DNA of 10,639 bases from Bacillota bacterium (GTDB lineage Bacteria > Bacillota_E > Symbiobacteriia > Symbiobacteriales > Symbiobacteriaceae): contig QGVE01000097.1 in assembly GCA_003242675.1 (NCBI GenBank), positions 1-10,639 of the forward strand, written 5' to 3'. The position numbers were made by a program, and so were the translations under genes. Shown in pieces: positions 4,730 to 10,639 of this stretch; position 1 is the first letter of the stretch; every line of letters starts with the position of its first letter. The notes under the pieces were generated by a model, which searched no databases, was not told the origin of the DNA, and saw only the letters and a list, made by a program, of their open reading frames with translations.

Positions 4730-7057
4730 TCACCTGCCCCGCCGGCCCTTCTGCTTCCGCCGGCCGCCGCCCGGCGCCTTGCCCGGGTCCTCCGGAACCG
4801 GCAGCCCCCACATGTCGTAGCGGACCCCGTCCTTGGCCGCGCCGGACCCGCCGGCCTTGCCGGCCGCTGCGGCCTTCCGTGCGGCCCGCTGCCGGCTCTT
4901 GCGGGGCACGGCCACGACGGTCTCGACGTCGCTCTCCTCGTCCAGCTGGAAGTCGATGTGGCGGTTGTCCACGTCGACTCCGCTCACCCGCACAACCACC
5001 CGGTCGCCCAGCCGGAACCGCCGGCGGGTGCGCTCGCCGATCAAGGCGTAGTAGTCGGGGTGGAAATGGTAGTAGTCATCCGTCAGCGTGGAGACGTGCA
5101 CCAGCCCCTCGACGGTGTTGGGCAGCTGTACGTAGAACCCCCACGGCGTCACGCCGGAGATGATGCCCTCGAACCGCTCGCCGATCTTCTCCGACATGAA
5201 CTCGGCCTTCTTGAGCTCGATGGTCTCCCGCTCCGCCTCGGCGGCGACCCGCTCCCGCTCCGAACAGTGCTCGGCAGCCTCGTGCAGCTTGCGCTCCCAG
5301 CGGCTCCGGAGCTTGGCCGGCAGCGCCTGCGGGTGCTGCAGGTGCGCCCGGAGGACCCGGTGGACCACCAGGTCGGGGTAGCGGCGGATCGGCGAGGTGA
5401 AGTGGCAGTAGTACTCGGCCGCCAGACCGAAGTGCCCCAGGCGCTGCTCGCTGTACCGGGCCTGCTTCATGGTGCGCAGGAGCACCGATTCGATCAGGTT
5501 CTCCTCCGGGCGGCCCTTCGCCCAGAGCGTCACCTTCTGCAGGTCCTTCGGCGACACGGAGCCCTCCCGCGGCAGCCGGAGGTTGTAGCCGAACAGCCGC
5601 AGGAAGTCGCTCAGGCCGGCCACCTTGTCCGCCGCCGGCGGCTCGTGCACGCGGTAGAGCACCGGCAGATCGCGCAGGCTGCAGTGCTTCGCCACCGTCT
5701 CGTTCGCGATCAGCATGAACTCCTCGATGATCCGCTCGGCGATGCCGCGGTCCACCCGCCAGACGTCGATGGGCCAGCCCTTCTCGTTCAGCTTCACCTT
5801 GGCCTCCGGCAGGTCGAAGTCGAGGGCTCCCCGGCGCATGCGCCGCTCCCGGAGCACCGCCATCAGCTCCGCCATCTCCCGGATCATGGGCACCAGAGGC
5901 TCGATCCCGTCCGCCGCTCCCGGCTCGCCCGCGAGGACGCGGTTGACGAGCGTGTACGTGAGGCGGGCCGCGGTGCGGATCACGGACGGAAAGATCTCGT
6001 AGGACCGGACCTCGCCGGTCTGATCGATCTCCATGACGCACGAGATCGTCAGCCGGTCCACCCCGGGGTTCAGGGAGCAGATGCCGTTGGAAAGGCGCGG
6101 CGGGAGCATCGGCACGACCCGGTCCGCCAGGTAGACGGAGGTGCCCCGCTTGTACGCCTCCCGGTCCAGCTTGGACCCTTCAGGGACGTAGTAGGCGACG
6201 TCGGCGATGTGCACCCCAAGCTGCCAGCGGTCCGGGCCCAGGCGCACCACGCTGACGGCGTCATCCAGGTCCTTGGCGTCCTCCCCGTCGATCGTGACGA
6301 TGGTCCATGAACGCAGGTCCCGGCGCCCGGGCTCGCGCAGGGCCTCCTCCGTCACGGCATCGGGCACCTGCTCGGCCTCCCGCAGGACCGCGGCGGGGAA
6401 AGCCTCGGGCAGCCCGTGCTTGCGGATGATGCTGACGATGTCCACGCCGACATCGCCCTTCATGCCCAGGCGCTCGATGACGCGCCCTTCCGCGCCCCGC
6501 CGGGCGTCGGGCCACCGGACGATCTCGACGACGACCTTCTCGCCGCTGCGGGCGCCATTCGTCATGTCCTTGGGAATGTAGATGTCCTCGGGCAGCCGCT
6601 TGTCGTCCGGCACCACGTACGCCAGGTGCCGGGAGGTTTCGAAGGTGCCCACCACGCGCGCGTTGGCGCGCTCCAGGATGCGGATCACCTCGCCCTCCGG
6701 CCGCCCGTCAGTCCGCGCCCGGGTGTGGATGCGCGCGATCACCCGGTCGTTGTGCCAGGCGCCTCCCAGGGACTCGCGGCCGATGAACACGTCCTCCATG
6801 TCAGGGCGGTCGGGCACGACGAAGGCGAACCCGCGCGGGTGACCCTGCAGGCGGCCGACCACCAGGTTCATCCGCTCGGGCGCCCCGTACCGGTCCGTGC
6901 GGGTACGCACCACCTCGCCGGCCCGCTCCATCTCGGCGAGGACTTTGCGCAGCCGGTCGTGCTGCGCCTCGGGGATGCCCAGGGCATCGGCCAGCTCGGC
7001 GAACCCCATGGGCTTGTAGGACTTTTCCCGGATGAATTCCGCGATTCGCTCTCTCAC
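4730..7057 (-). CDS. rnr: Ribonuclease R
   Basis: A 3'-to-5' exoribonuclease that degrades structured RNA and, with tmRNA-SmpB, mRNAs from stalled ribosomes. Domains in the 775-residue product: N-terminal winged helix (about 1-65), two cold-shock domains (about 65-125 and 135-215; GHPRGFAFVVPD, EDIYIPKD), the RNB catalytic domain (about 245-575) with Mg-binding IDGEDAKDLDDA at 256-267 and HFTSPIRRYPDL at 552-562, an S1 domain (about 625-705) and a Lys/Arg/Gly-rich tail, as in other RNase R proteins. I chose GTG 7057: AAGGTGGT lies 6 nt before it and conserved sequence begins there. An in-frame ATG at 7087 would add ten Gly-rich residues but has only GGGGG 2 nt away. No promoter is visible in the 97 bp after ppa; read-through is likely. 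Confidence 0.96.
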   Translation of the reverse strand: MRERIAEFIREKSYKPMGFAELADALGIPEAQHDRLRKVLAEMERAGEVVRTRTDRYGAPERMNLVVGRLQGHPRGFAFVVPDRPDMEDVFIGRESLGGAWHNDRVIARIHTRARTDGRPEGEVIRILERANARVVGTFETSRHLAYVVPDDKRLPEDIYIPKDMTNGARSGEKVVVEIVRWPDARRGAEGRVIERLGMKGDVGVDIVSIIRKHGLPEAFPAAVLREAEQVPDAVTEEALREPGRRDLRSWTIVTIDGEDAKDLDDAVSVVRLGPDRWQLGVHIADVAYYVPEGSKLDREAYKRGTSVYLADRVVPMLPPRLSNGICSLNPGVDRLTISCVMEIDQTGEVRSYEIFPSVIRTAARLTYTLVNRVLAGEPGAADGIEPLVPMIREMAELMAVLRERRMRRGALDFDLPEAKVKLNEKGWPIDVWRVDRGIAERIIEEFMLIANETVAKHCSLRDLPVLYRVHEPPAADKVAGLSDFLRLFGYNLRLPREGSVSPKDLQKVTLWAKGRPEENLIESVLLRTMKQARYSEQRLGHFGLAAEYYCHFTSPIRRYPDLVVHRVLRAHLQHPQALPAKLRSRWERKLHEAAEHCSERERVAAEAERETIELKKAEFMSEKIGERFEGIISGVTPWGFYVQLPNTVEGLVHVSTLTDDYYHFHPDYYALIGERTRRRFRLGDRVVVRVSGVDVDNRHIDFQLDEESDVETVVAVPRKSRQRAARKAAAAGKAGGSGAAKDGVRYDMWGLPVPEDPGKAPGGGRRKQKGRRGR

Positions 7058-7105
7058 GTTGCTACCACCTTGACCCGGTCCGGCCATGGCCCCCGTGAGT
7101 GCGGC

Positions 7106-7155
7106 GCGGCAGCGGCCGGGTCCCTCCCAACGGAAGGCAACACCGCCGCTGCCGC
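7106..7155 (-). other. Long-loop hairpin between ppa and rnr
   Basis: GCGGCAGCGGC (7106-7116) and its exact complement (7145-7155) form an 11-bp stem around 28 nt. The repeat starts at the last base of the ppa stop codon and has no U-tract. It could attenuate read-through into rnr or stabilise the ppa message; neither is shown. Confidence 0.45.
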
Positions 7156-7676
7156 TAGCCGCCCGCGTGCGCCGCCCGGGTCCGCCGGTAGAGCTCCCGG
7201 GCCGCCCGCAGCTTCTCCAGGGCGACCTTCAGGCCGAACCAACCTTCGATGACGGTCTGCTTGCCCTCGAGCTCCTTGTACGTACGGAAGAAGTGCTCGA
7301 TCTCGAGCAGCCGGTGCGACGGCACGTCGCTCAGGTCCTTCACCTGTGCGTAGCGGGGATCCCGCTGCGCCACACCCAGCAGCTTGTTGTCCACGCCCTT
7401 GTCGTCTGACATCACCAGCACGCCGATGATGCGGGTGTCCACGATGCACCCCGGCACGGTCGGGTTGCTGACGAGGACGAGGATGTCGATCGGGTCGCCG
7501 TCCTCTTCGAGGGTCTCGTCGACGAAGCCGTAGTCCGTCGGGTAGTGAACGGGCGAGTACAGCACCCGGTCCAGGCGCAGGACACCGCGCTTCTTATCGA
7601 CCTCGTATTTATTCTGGCTGCCGGCCGGGATCTCTATGATCGCTTCGACCAGCGCCTCGGAAACCACATCCGACAC
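7155..7676 (-). CDS. ppa: Family I inorganic pyrophosphatase
   Basis: Hydrolyses pyrophosphate to phosphate, pulling biosynthetic reactions forward; soluble and Mg-dependent. The 173-residue protein aligns along its length with E. coli Ppa from memory: EIPAGSQNKYE (15-25, substrate Lys and Glu), DR at 36-37, YPTDYGF (45-51), the metal motif DGDPIDILV (59-67), D96 and K98 in VDNKL, and YK at 133-134. Start codons are GTG. GTG 7676 has GGAG only 1 nt away and AAGGGG at about 11 nt; GTG 7667 (three codons in) has GGAG at 8 nt and may be the true start. A consensus promoter lies about 45 bp upstream. The enzyme is single-domain and family I, unlike the CBS-regulated family II enzymes of many Firmicutes. 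Confidence 0.96.
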   Translation of the reverse strand: MSDVVSEALVEAIIEIPAGSQNKYEVDKKRGVLRLDRVLYSPVHYPTDYGFVDETLEEDGDPIDILVLVSNPTVPGCIVDTRIIGVLVMSDDKGVDNKLLGVAQRDPRYAQVKDLSDVPSHRLLEIEHFFRTYKELEGKQTVIEGWFGLKVALEKLRAARELYRRTRAAHAGG

Positions 7677-7719
7677 TCCAGAAGACCCCTTTCCGCTCGG
7701 GCTGAGATATCATGCTGCC

Positions 7720-7748
7720 ATTATATTCACCGCGTTACAAAGTCGCAA
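7720..7748 (-). promoter_or_regulatory. Sigma-A promoter of ppa
   Basis: A perfect TATAAT (7720-7725) lies 17 bp downstream of TTGCGA (7743-7748, 4 of 6). The predicted start is near 7713, giving a leader of about 37-46 nt. It lies just after the end of ylbJ, so ppa and perhaps rnr form a unit of their own. Confidence 0.8.
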
Positions 7749-7770
7749 GGTTTCCCGGGCCCGCAGGCCG

Positions 7771-9012
7771 CTACCGGCGGGCGTGAAAGAGCACCCAGCG
7801 AATTCCGCCGGAAAGCAGGGCGGCCCCGGTGCCGGTCAGGGCCAGGCCGAGCGGGATGGCGAGCGACCAGCCGACTCCGCTGACGAGCGATTGCCAGACG
7901 GGAACCTGCCAAAACCCAGCCGGCAGCCCGCCCAGGGCCGGGAGCACCCGGGCCGCGCCCAGGGCGAGCGGCCCGGTCAGCGGCATGAAGGCGAGCGTGG
8001 CGATGAACGCCAGGACCGCGTGCAAGAGCCGCGCCGCCACGTAGGGGCCCATCCGGATGTCGGTGCCGCTCAGCACGCTGGCCACCTGGCCGTGCACGGA
8101 GAGGCCGCTCCAGGCGATGATCGCCCCGGCGACGGCCACCTGCTGCACCAGCGGCGCGCCGGTGGCCCGGGAAGCCGCGAGGGTGCCGAGGTCGATCTCC
8201 AGAAACCCCGTGACCGCCGCCCGCACCAGGGCGGGGTCGATGTCAAACAGCGCGAACAGCCAGCGGAAGGGCGCGGCAACGTACGGGAAGAGCCCGCTGA
8301 CGTCGATCATCCGGGCCAGCGTGGCAAACATCATGATGTAGCCGCAGATGAGCCCCATCGTCGTCAGCGAATCCTTGATGGCGTCTCCGAGCATCCGGCC
8401 CAGGGGCCGGCCGTCCTCCTGCCTGGCCTGGATCAGCGCGGCCACCGCCCGGCTGAGGAGGTTCCCTTCCCGCGGCGGCTCGGGGGTCCGCTCGCCGTCG
8501 TCGATTCCGTAGAACCGGAAGGTGAGCCCCACCAGGAAGGCGGCGACGTAGTGCGCCAGGGCCATGGTGTGGCCGAGGGCCGGCAAGCCGAACATGCCCA
8601 CGGCCACGGCGCCCCAGATGAAGAGCGGGTCGGCCGTGTTGGAGAAGGCCAGGATGCGCTCCCCTTCCACGCGGGTGCACATGTTGTTCCGGCGAAAGCG
8701 CGCGGTGATCACCGCGTCCATCGGGTAGCCTGCGGCCAAGCCCATCGAAAGGACGAACGCCCCCTCGCCGGGCACGTTGAAGAGCGGGCGCATGAGCGGC
8801 GTGAAGAGCACCCCGATGAAGTGGACGACGCCCAGCCCCAGCAGCATCTCGCTCAGGATGAAGAACGGCAGGAGCGAGGGAAAGACGACGGTGACGAACA
8901 GGTTCATCCCTTCCCTGGCCGCCTCCAGGGACTCCTTGGGATAGATCACCAGCGCCGCCGTCAGCAGCACGGCCAGGGCCGCCAGGGCCGGGGACGTGAT
9001 CTTGGCTCGCAT
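7771..9012 (-). CDS. ylbJ: Sporulation integral membrane protein YlbJ
   Basis: A polytopic membrane protein of the nucleoside-recognition (GATE) fold. In Bacillus subtilis, YlbJ is made in the mother cell under sigma-E and is needed for normal spore formation; its molecular role is unclear. The 413 residues (B. subtilis about 400) contain roughly eight hydrophobic segments, at about 8-24, 37-58, 62-78, 85-103, 130-165, 215-245, 290-310 and 330-405. The paired gate-like halves are FPSLLPFFILSEML...GAFVLSMGLAAGYP (44-97) and TMGLICGYIMMFATLARMID...VTGFLEIDLG (218-276). A charged hydrophilic loop (171-212) separates them. GGAGGTG precedes the ATG by 4 nt. It lies alone between the tRNA operon and ppa; I could not identify a sigma-E promoter. 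It is the only sporulation gene here and supports a spore-forming host. Confidence 0.9.
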   Translation of the reverse strand: MRAKITSPALAALAVLLTAALVIYPKESLEAAREGMNLFVTVVFPSLLPFFILSEMLLGLGVVHFIGVLFTPLMRPLFNVPGEGAFVLSMGLAAGYPMDAVITARFRRNNMCTRVEGERILAFSNTADPLFIWGAVAVGMFGLPALGHTMALAHYVAAFLVGLTFRFYGIDDGERTPEPPREGNLLSRAVAALIQARQEDGRPLGRMLGDAIKDSLTTMGLICGYIMMFATLARMIDVSGLFPYVAAPFRWLFALFDIDPALVRAAVTGFLEIDLGTLAASRATGAPLVQQVAVAGAIIAWSGLSVHGQVASVLSGTDIRMGPYVAARLLHAVLAFIATLAFMPLTGPLALGAARVLPALGGLPAGFWQVPVWQSLVSGVGWSLAIPLGLALTGTGAALLSGGIRWVLFHARR

Positions 9013-9064
9013 GGGGCACCTCCGGGTCTCGAGGATGGCCCGTCCGATCCGGGCCGCGAGACAT

Positions 9065-9092
9065 GCTTATGTCCCGGAAGGCGGACACATGC
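9065..9092. promoter_or_regulatory. Imperfect dyad upstream of ylbJ
   Basis: GCTTATGTCC (9065-9074) and GGACACATGC (9083-9092) pair at 8 of 10 positions around an 8-bp spacer, about 53-80 bp before ylbJ. Closer to the gene, GGCCCG (9037-9042) and CGGGCC (9050-9055) make a smaller hairpin. Either may be regulatory; no known site is recognised. Confidence 0.3.
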
Positions 9093-9129
9093 GGAGCACC
9101 GCCGCGGGCGGGGGCCGGCAAATGGAATG

Positions 9130-9158
9130 GAGACCACCGCGGCGTGTGCGGTGGTCTC
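9130..9158 (-). terminator. Second hairpin after the 13-tRNA operon
   Basis: A perfect 11-bp stem (9130-9140 with 9148-9158) with a 7-nt loop. On the minus strand CATTCCATTTG follows, which is T-rich for this genome, so this is the better terminator of the two in the spacer. Confidence 0.65.
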
Positions 9159-9207
9159 GCAAAGAAGGACAGCTGTGGCCTGCGGCTGTATGCCGCCCGA
9201 AAGCGGC

Positions 9208-9241
9208 GACTTCGGAAGCGGCGCATGCCGCTTCCGAAGTC
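9208..9241 (-). terminator. First hairpin after the 13-tRNA operon
   Basis: A perfect 15-bp stem (9208-9222 with 9227-9241) with a 4-nt loop begins 4 bp past the CCA of tRNA-fMet. It closely resembles the 15-bp, 4-nt-loop hairpin that ends the other tRNA cluster (34-67). There is no true U-tract. Confidence 0.75.
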
Positions 9242-9245
9242 AGGC

Positions 9246-9322
<77 letters not shown>

Positions 9323-9331
9323 ATATGAAGC

Positions 9332-9408
9332 TGGTGCGAGGGCCGGGATTCGAACCCGGGACCTCACGGTTATCAGCCGTGTGCTCTGGCCTACTGAGCT
9401 ACCCTCGC
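9332..9408 (-). tRNA. tRNA-Ile (anticodon GAT)
   Basis: Acceptor GCGAGGG/CCCTCGC, anticodon stem CACGG/CCGTG with loop CTGATAA, T-loop TTCGAAT, discriminator A and encoded CCA. The D-loop is slightly long (CAGTAGGCCAGAG). Confidence 0.96.
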
Positions 9409-9411
9409 AGC

Positions 9412-9487
9412 TGGAGCTGATGACCGGACTCGAACCGGTGACCTCGTCCTTACCAAGGACGTGCTCTACCACCTGAGCTACATCAGC
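9412..9487 (-). tRNA. tRNA-Thr (anticodon GGT)
   Basis: Acceptor GCTGATG/CATCAGC, anticodon stem CGTCC/GGACG with loop TTGGTAA, T-loop TTCGAGT, discriminator T and encoded CCA. Only 3 bp separate it from tRNA-Ile. Confidence 0.96.
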
Positions 9488-9498
9488 CCGTTCCACCG

Positions 9499-9526
9499 GG
9501 AAGCCCGCTGCGCCCGCGGGACTTCC
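9499..9526 (-). other. Hairpin in the Leu-Thr tRNA spacer
   Basis: GGAAGCCCGC (9499-9508) pairs with GCGGGACTTCC (9516-9526), ten base pairs with one bulged base and a 7-nt loop. As with the Gln-Lys spacer hairpin, there is no U-tract and tRNA genes follow, so a processing or stability role is more likely than termination. Confidence 0.5.
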
Positions 9527-9534
9527 GAGCGACA

Positions 9535-9625
9535 TGGTGCAGATGGGGAGACTCGAACTCCCACCGGGGGTGGTTACCCGACACGGTCCTGAGCCGTGCG
9601 CGTCTGCCAATTCCGCCACATCTGC
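9535..9625 (-). tRNA. tRNA-Leu (anticodon CAG)
   Basis: A class II tRNA of 91 nt with a long variable arm. Acceptor GCAGATG/CATCTGC, anticodon stem CACGG/CCGTG with loop CTCAGGA, T-loop TTCGAGT, discriminator A and encoded CCA. It reads CTG, an abundant Leu codon in high-GC genomes. Confidence 0.95.
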
Positions 9626-9629
9626 ATTT

Positions 9630-9706
9630 TGGCGGAGGCGACGGGATTCGAACCCGCGATCTCGGCCGTGACAGGGCCGCATGTTAGGCCTCTACACCAC
9701 GCCTCC
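9630..9706 (-). tRNA. tRNA-Asp (anticodon GTC)
   Basis: Acceptor GGAGGCG/CGCCTCC, anticodon stem CGGCC/GGCCG with loop CTGTCAC, T-loop TTCGAAT, discriminator G (expected for Asp) and encoded CCA. Confidence 0.96.
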
Positions 9707-9724
9707 GCGTGTGAAGGAGCGACT

Positions 9725-9800
9725 TGGTGCGCGGTAGAGGATTCGAACCTCTGACCTCATGAACGTCAATCATGCGCTCTCCCAACTGAGCTAACCGCGC
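9725..9800 (-). tRNA. tRNA-Val (anticodon GAC)
   Basis: Acceptor GCGCGGT/ACCGCGC, anticodon stem CATGA/TCATG with loop TTGACGT, T-loop TTCGAAT, discriminator A and encoded CCA. Confidence 0.96.
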
Positions 9801-9825
9801 ATTTCCTTGGGCGGACACCGCCGAC

Positions 9826-9901
9826 TGGTGGAGCTAAGGGGATTCGAACCCCTGACCTCGTGAATGCCATTCACGCGCTCTCCCAACTGAGCTATAGCCC
9901 C
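9826..9901 (-). tRNA. tRNA-Ala (anticodon GGC)
   Basis: Acceptor GGGGCTA/TAGCTCC holds the G3-U70 wobble that defines Ala identity. Anticodon stem CGTGA/TCACG with loop ATGGCAT, T-loop TTCGAAT, discriminator A and encoded CCA. Its D-arm is the same as that of tRNA-Val next to it. Confidence 0.96.
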
Positions 9902-9907
9902 ACGTGT

Positions 9908-9983
9908 TGGAGCGGGCTACGAGACTCGAACTCGCGACCTCCACCTTGGCAAGGTGGCGCTCTACCAACTGAGCTAAGCCCGC
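9908..9983 (-). tRNA. tRNA-Gly (anticodon GCC)
   Basis: Acceptor GCGGGCT/AGCCCGC, anticodon stem CCACC/GGTGG with loop TTGCCAA, T-loop TTCGAGT, discriminator T and encoded CCA. Confidence 0.96.
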
Positions 9984-9988
9984 AGGCT

Positions 9989-10074
9989 TGGTGGGGAGAG
10001 GTGGATTCGAACCACCGAAGCGGTGACGCAGCTGATTTACAGTCAGCCCCCTTTGGCCTCTTGGGTATCTCCCC
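9989..10074 (-). tRNA. tRNA-Tyr (anticodon GTA)
   Basis: A class II tRNA of 86 nt with a long variable arm, as in bacterial Tyr. Acceptor GGGGAGA/TCTCCCC, anticodon stem GCTGA/TCAGC with loop CTGTAAA, T-loop TTCGAAT, discriminator A and encoded CCA. Confidence 0.95.
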
Positions 10075-10079
10075 GCCCG

Positions 10080-10155
10080 TGGTGGCCCAGGCCAGATTCG
10101 AACTGGCGACACCGCGATTTTCAGTCGCGTGCTCTACCAACTGAGCTACCGGGCC
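10080..10155 (-). tRNA. tRNA-Phe (anticodon GAA)
   Basis: Acceptor GGCCCGG/CTGGGCC with one G-U pair, anticodon stem CGCGA/TCGCG with loop CTGAAAA, T-loop TTCGAAT, discriminator A and encoded CCA. It follows the repeat-bearing spacer. Confidence 0.96.
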
Positions 10156-10157
10156 AT

Positions 10158-10216
10158 TTGAGTTGTGAGCCGTGAGCCGTGAGTTGTGAGCGGTTGTGAG
10201 TTGTGGGTTGTGGGTG
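10158..10216. repeat. Degenerate 7-bp tandem repeat (GTGAGYY)
   Basis: About eight copies of a heptamer run in phase: TTGAGTT, GTGAGCC, GTGAGCC, GTGAGTT, GTGAGCG, then a 3-bp insertion, GTGAGTT, GTGGGTT, GTGGGTG. The copies vary mainly in the last two bases. The array lies in the Phe-Met tRNA spacer, the widest in this operon (107 bp), and strand composition is skewed, with almost no C outside the GCC endings. Confidence 0.8.
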
Positions 10217-10223
10217 TCTTGGG

Positions 10224-10249
10224 GCCGGGCGGCAGAGCTGCTGCCCGGC
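10224..10249 (-). other. Hairpin in the Met-Phe tRNA spacer
   Basis: An 11-bp stem (10224-10234 with 10239-10249, one G-T position) and 4-nt loop sit between tRNA-Met and the heptamer array. There is no U-tract. It could be a processing signal or, with the array, part of an inserted repeat unit. Confidence 0.45.
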
Positions 10250-10262
10250 GCTCCCGACCCTC

Positions 10263-10339
10263 TGGTAGCGGCGGCAGGATTCGAACCTGCGACACTGCGG
10301 GTATGAACCGCATGCTCTAGCCAGCTGAGCTACGCCGCC
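10263..10339 (-). tRNA. Elongator tRNA-Met (anticodon CAT)
   Basis: Acceptor GGCGGCG/CGCCGCT, anticodon stem TGCGG/CCGCA with loop TTCATAC, T-loop TTCGAAT, discriminator A and encoded CCA. The paired first position (G1-U72 wobble) excludes the initiator. The acceptor, D-arm and loop resemble Bacillus elongator tRNA-Met as I remember it. A CAT-anticodon Ile2 (lysidine) tRNA usually has loop CTCATAA and is less likely. Confidence 0.85.
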
Positions 10340-10349
10340 ATCAAGCAGT

Positions 10350-10425
10350 TGGTGACCCCAAGGGGATTCGAACCCCTGTTTGCGCCGTGAGAGGGCGCCG
10401 TCCTAGGCCTCTAGACGATGGGGCC
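10350..10425 (-). tRNA. tRNA-Glu (anticodon CTC)
   Basis: Acceptor GGCCCCA/TGGGGTC with one G-U pair, anticodon stem GCGCC/GGCGC with loop CTCTCAC, T-loop TTCGAAT, discriminator A and encoded CCA. It reads GAG; a TTC-anticodon tRNA-Glu for GAA must be elsewhere. Confidence 0.95.
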
Positions 10426-10430
10426 GGATT

Positions 10431-10506
10431 TGGTGGACCGCGTAGGACTCGAACCTACAACCTGCCGATTAAGAGTCGGATGCTCTACCAATTGAGCTAG
10501 CGGTCC
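10431..10506 (-). tRNA. tRNA-Lys (anticodon CTT)
   Basis: Acceptor GGACCGC/GCGGTCC, anticodon loop CTCTTAA, T-loop TTCGAGT, discriminator A and encoded CCA. The outermost anticodon-stem position (27-43) is a T-C mismatch. It is the first tRNA after 5S rRNA. Confidence 0.95.
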
Positions 10507-10512
10507 AATAGA

Positions 10513-10621
<109 letters not shown>

Positions 10622-10639
10622 AGGTGTGAGGTTCTACCC

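Noticed and set aside
4700..6310. Long plus-strand open frame opposite rnr
   Set aside because: It mirrors a fully conserved RNase R gene; long antisense frames are expected in high-GC DNA. The same holds for the long plus-strand frames at 1935-3539 and 7636-9267.
9060..9095. Sigma-E promoter for ylbJ (CATAAGCA as -10)
   Set aside because: The -10 match is weak and no -35 element lies at the expected distance.
10158..10216. CRISPR array
   Set aside because: The repeats are 7 bp, contiguous and degenerate, with no spacers and no cas genes nearby.

Overview
The window reads as chromosomal housekeeping DNA from a high-GC, spore-forming member of the Firmicutes. The evidence is very high GC, strong GGAGG-type ribosome binding sites, tRNA genes that all encode CCA, a sporulation membrane protein (YlbJ), and gene neighbourhoods known from Bacillus and Clostridia (rnr-smpB-ssrA; marR-murI...rdgB-yfcE). 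A Symbiobacterium-like organism fits best. That is inference; no gene here proves the genus.

Every gene I can support lies on the minus strand, so the window is best read from its right end. The downstream end of a ribosomal RNA operon comes first: a complete 5S rRNA (about 10513-10621), then thirteen tRNAs (Lys-CTT, Glu, Met, Phe, Tyr, Gly-GCC, Ala, Val, Asp, Leu, Thr, Ile, fMet), closed by two strong hairpins at 9208-9241 and 9130-9158. A degenerate 7-bp tandem repeat sits in the widest tRNA spacer.

Next come ylbJ, ppa (inorganic pyrophosphatase, with a clear sigma-A promoter), rnr (RNase R, probably starting at a GTG), and smpB plus ssrA (tmRNA). RNase R, SmpB and tmRNA are partners in rescuing stalled ribosomes and destroying defective mRNAs. 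A near-consensus promoter sits just before smpB and probably serves both smpB and ssrA. The tmRNA encodes the tag ANEKYALAA. Its T-arm is unusual: where almost all tmRNAs have a UUCRANY T-loop, I read the 8-nt loop AGGCAGAG. This is the most interesting observation in the window.

The left third holds a MarR-family regulator, murI (glutamate racemase), rdgB (XTP/dITP pyrophosphatase) and a YfcE-type phosphodiesterase. The set resembles the Bacillus racE region but lacks gerM and rph. The -35 box of a strong promoter (TTGACA-17-TATACT) overlaps the stop codon of the phosphodiesterase gene and drives a second cluster of six tRNAs (Pro, Gly-TCC, Arg, His, Gln, Lys-TTT). That cluster ends at a perfect 15-bp terminator hairpin near the left edge.

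I see no phage genes, insertion sequences, CRISPR arrays, defence genes or biosynthetic clusters. No stretch longer than 300 bases lacks a gene.
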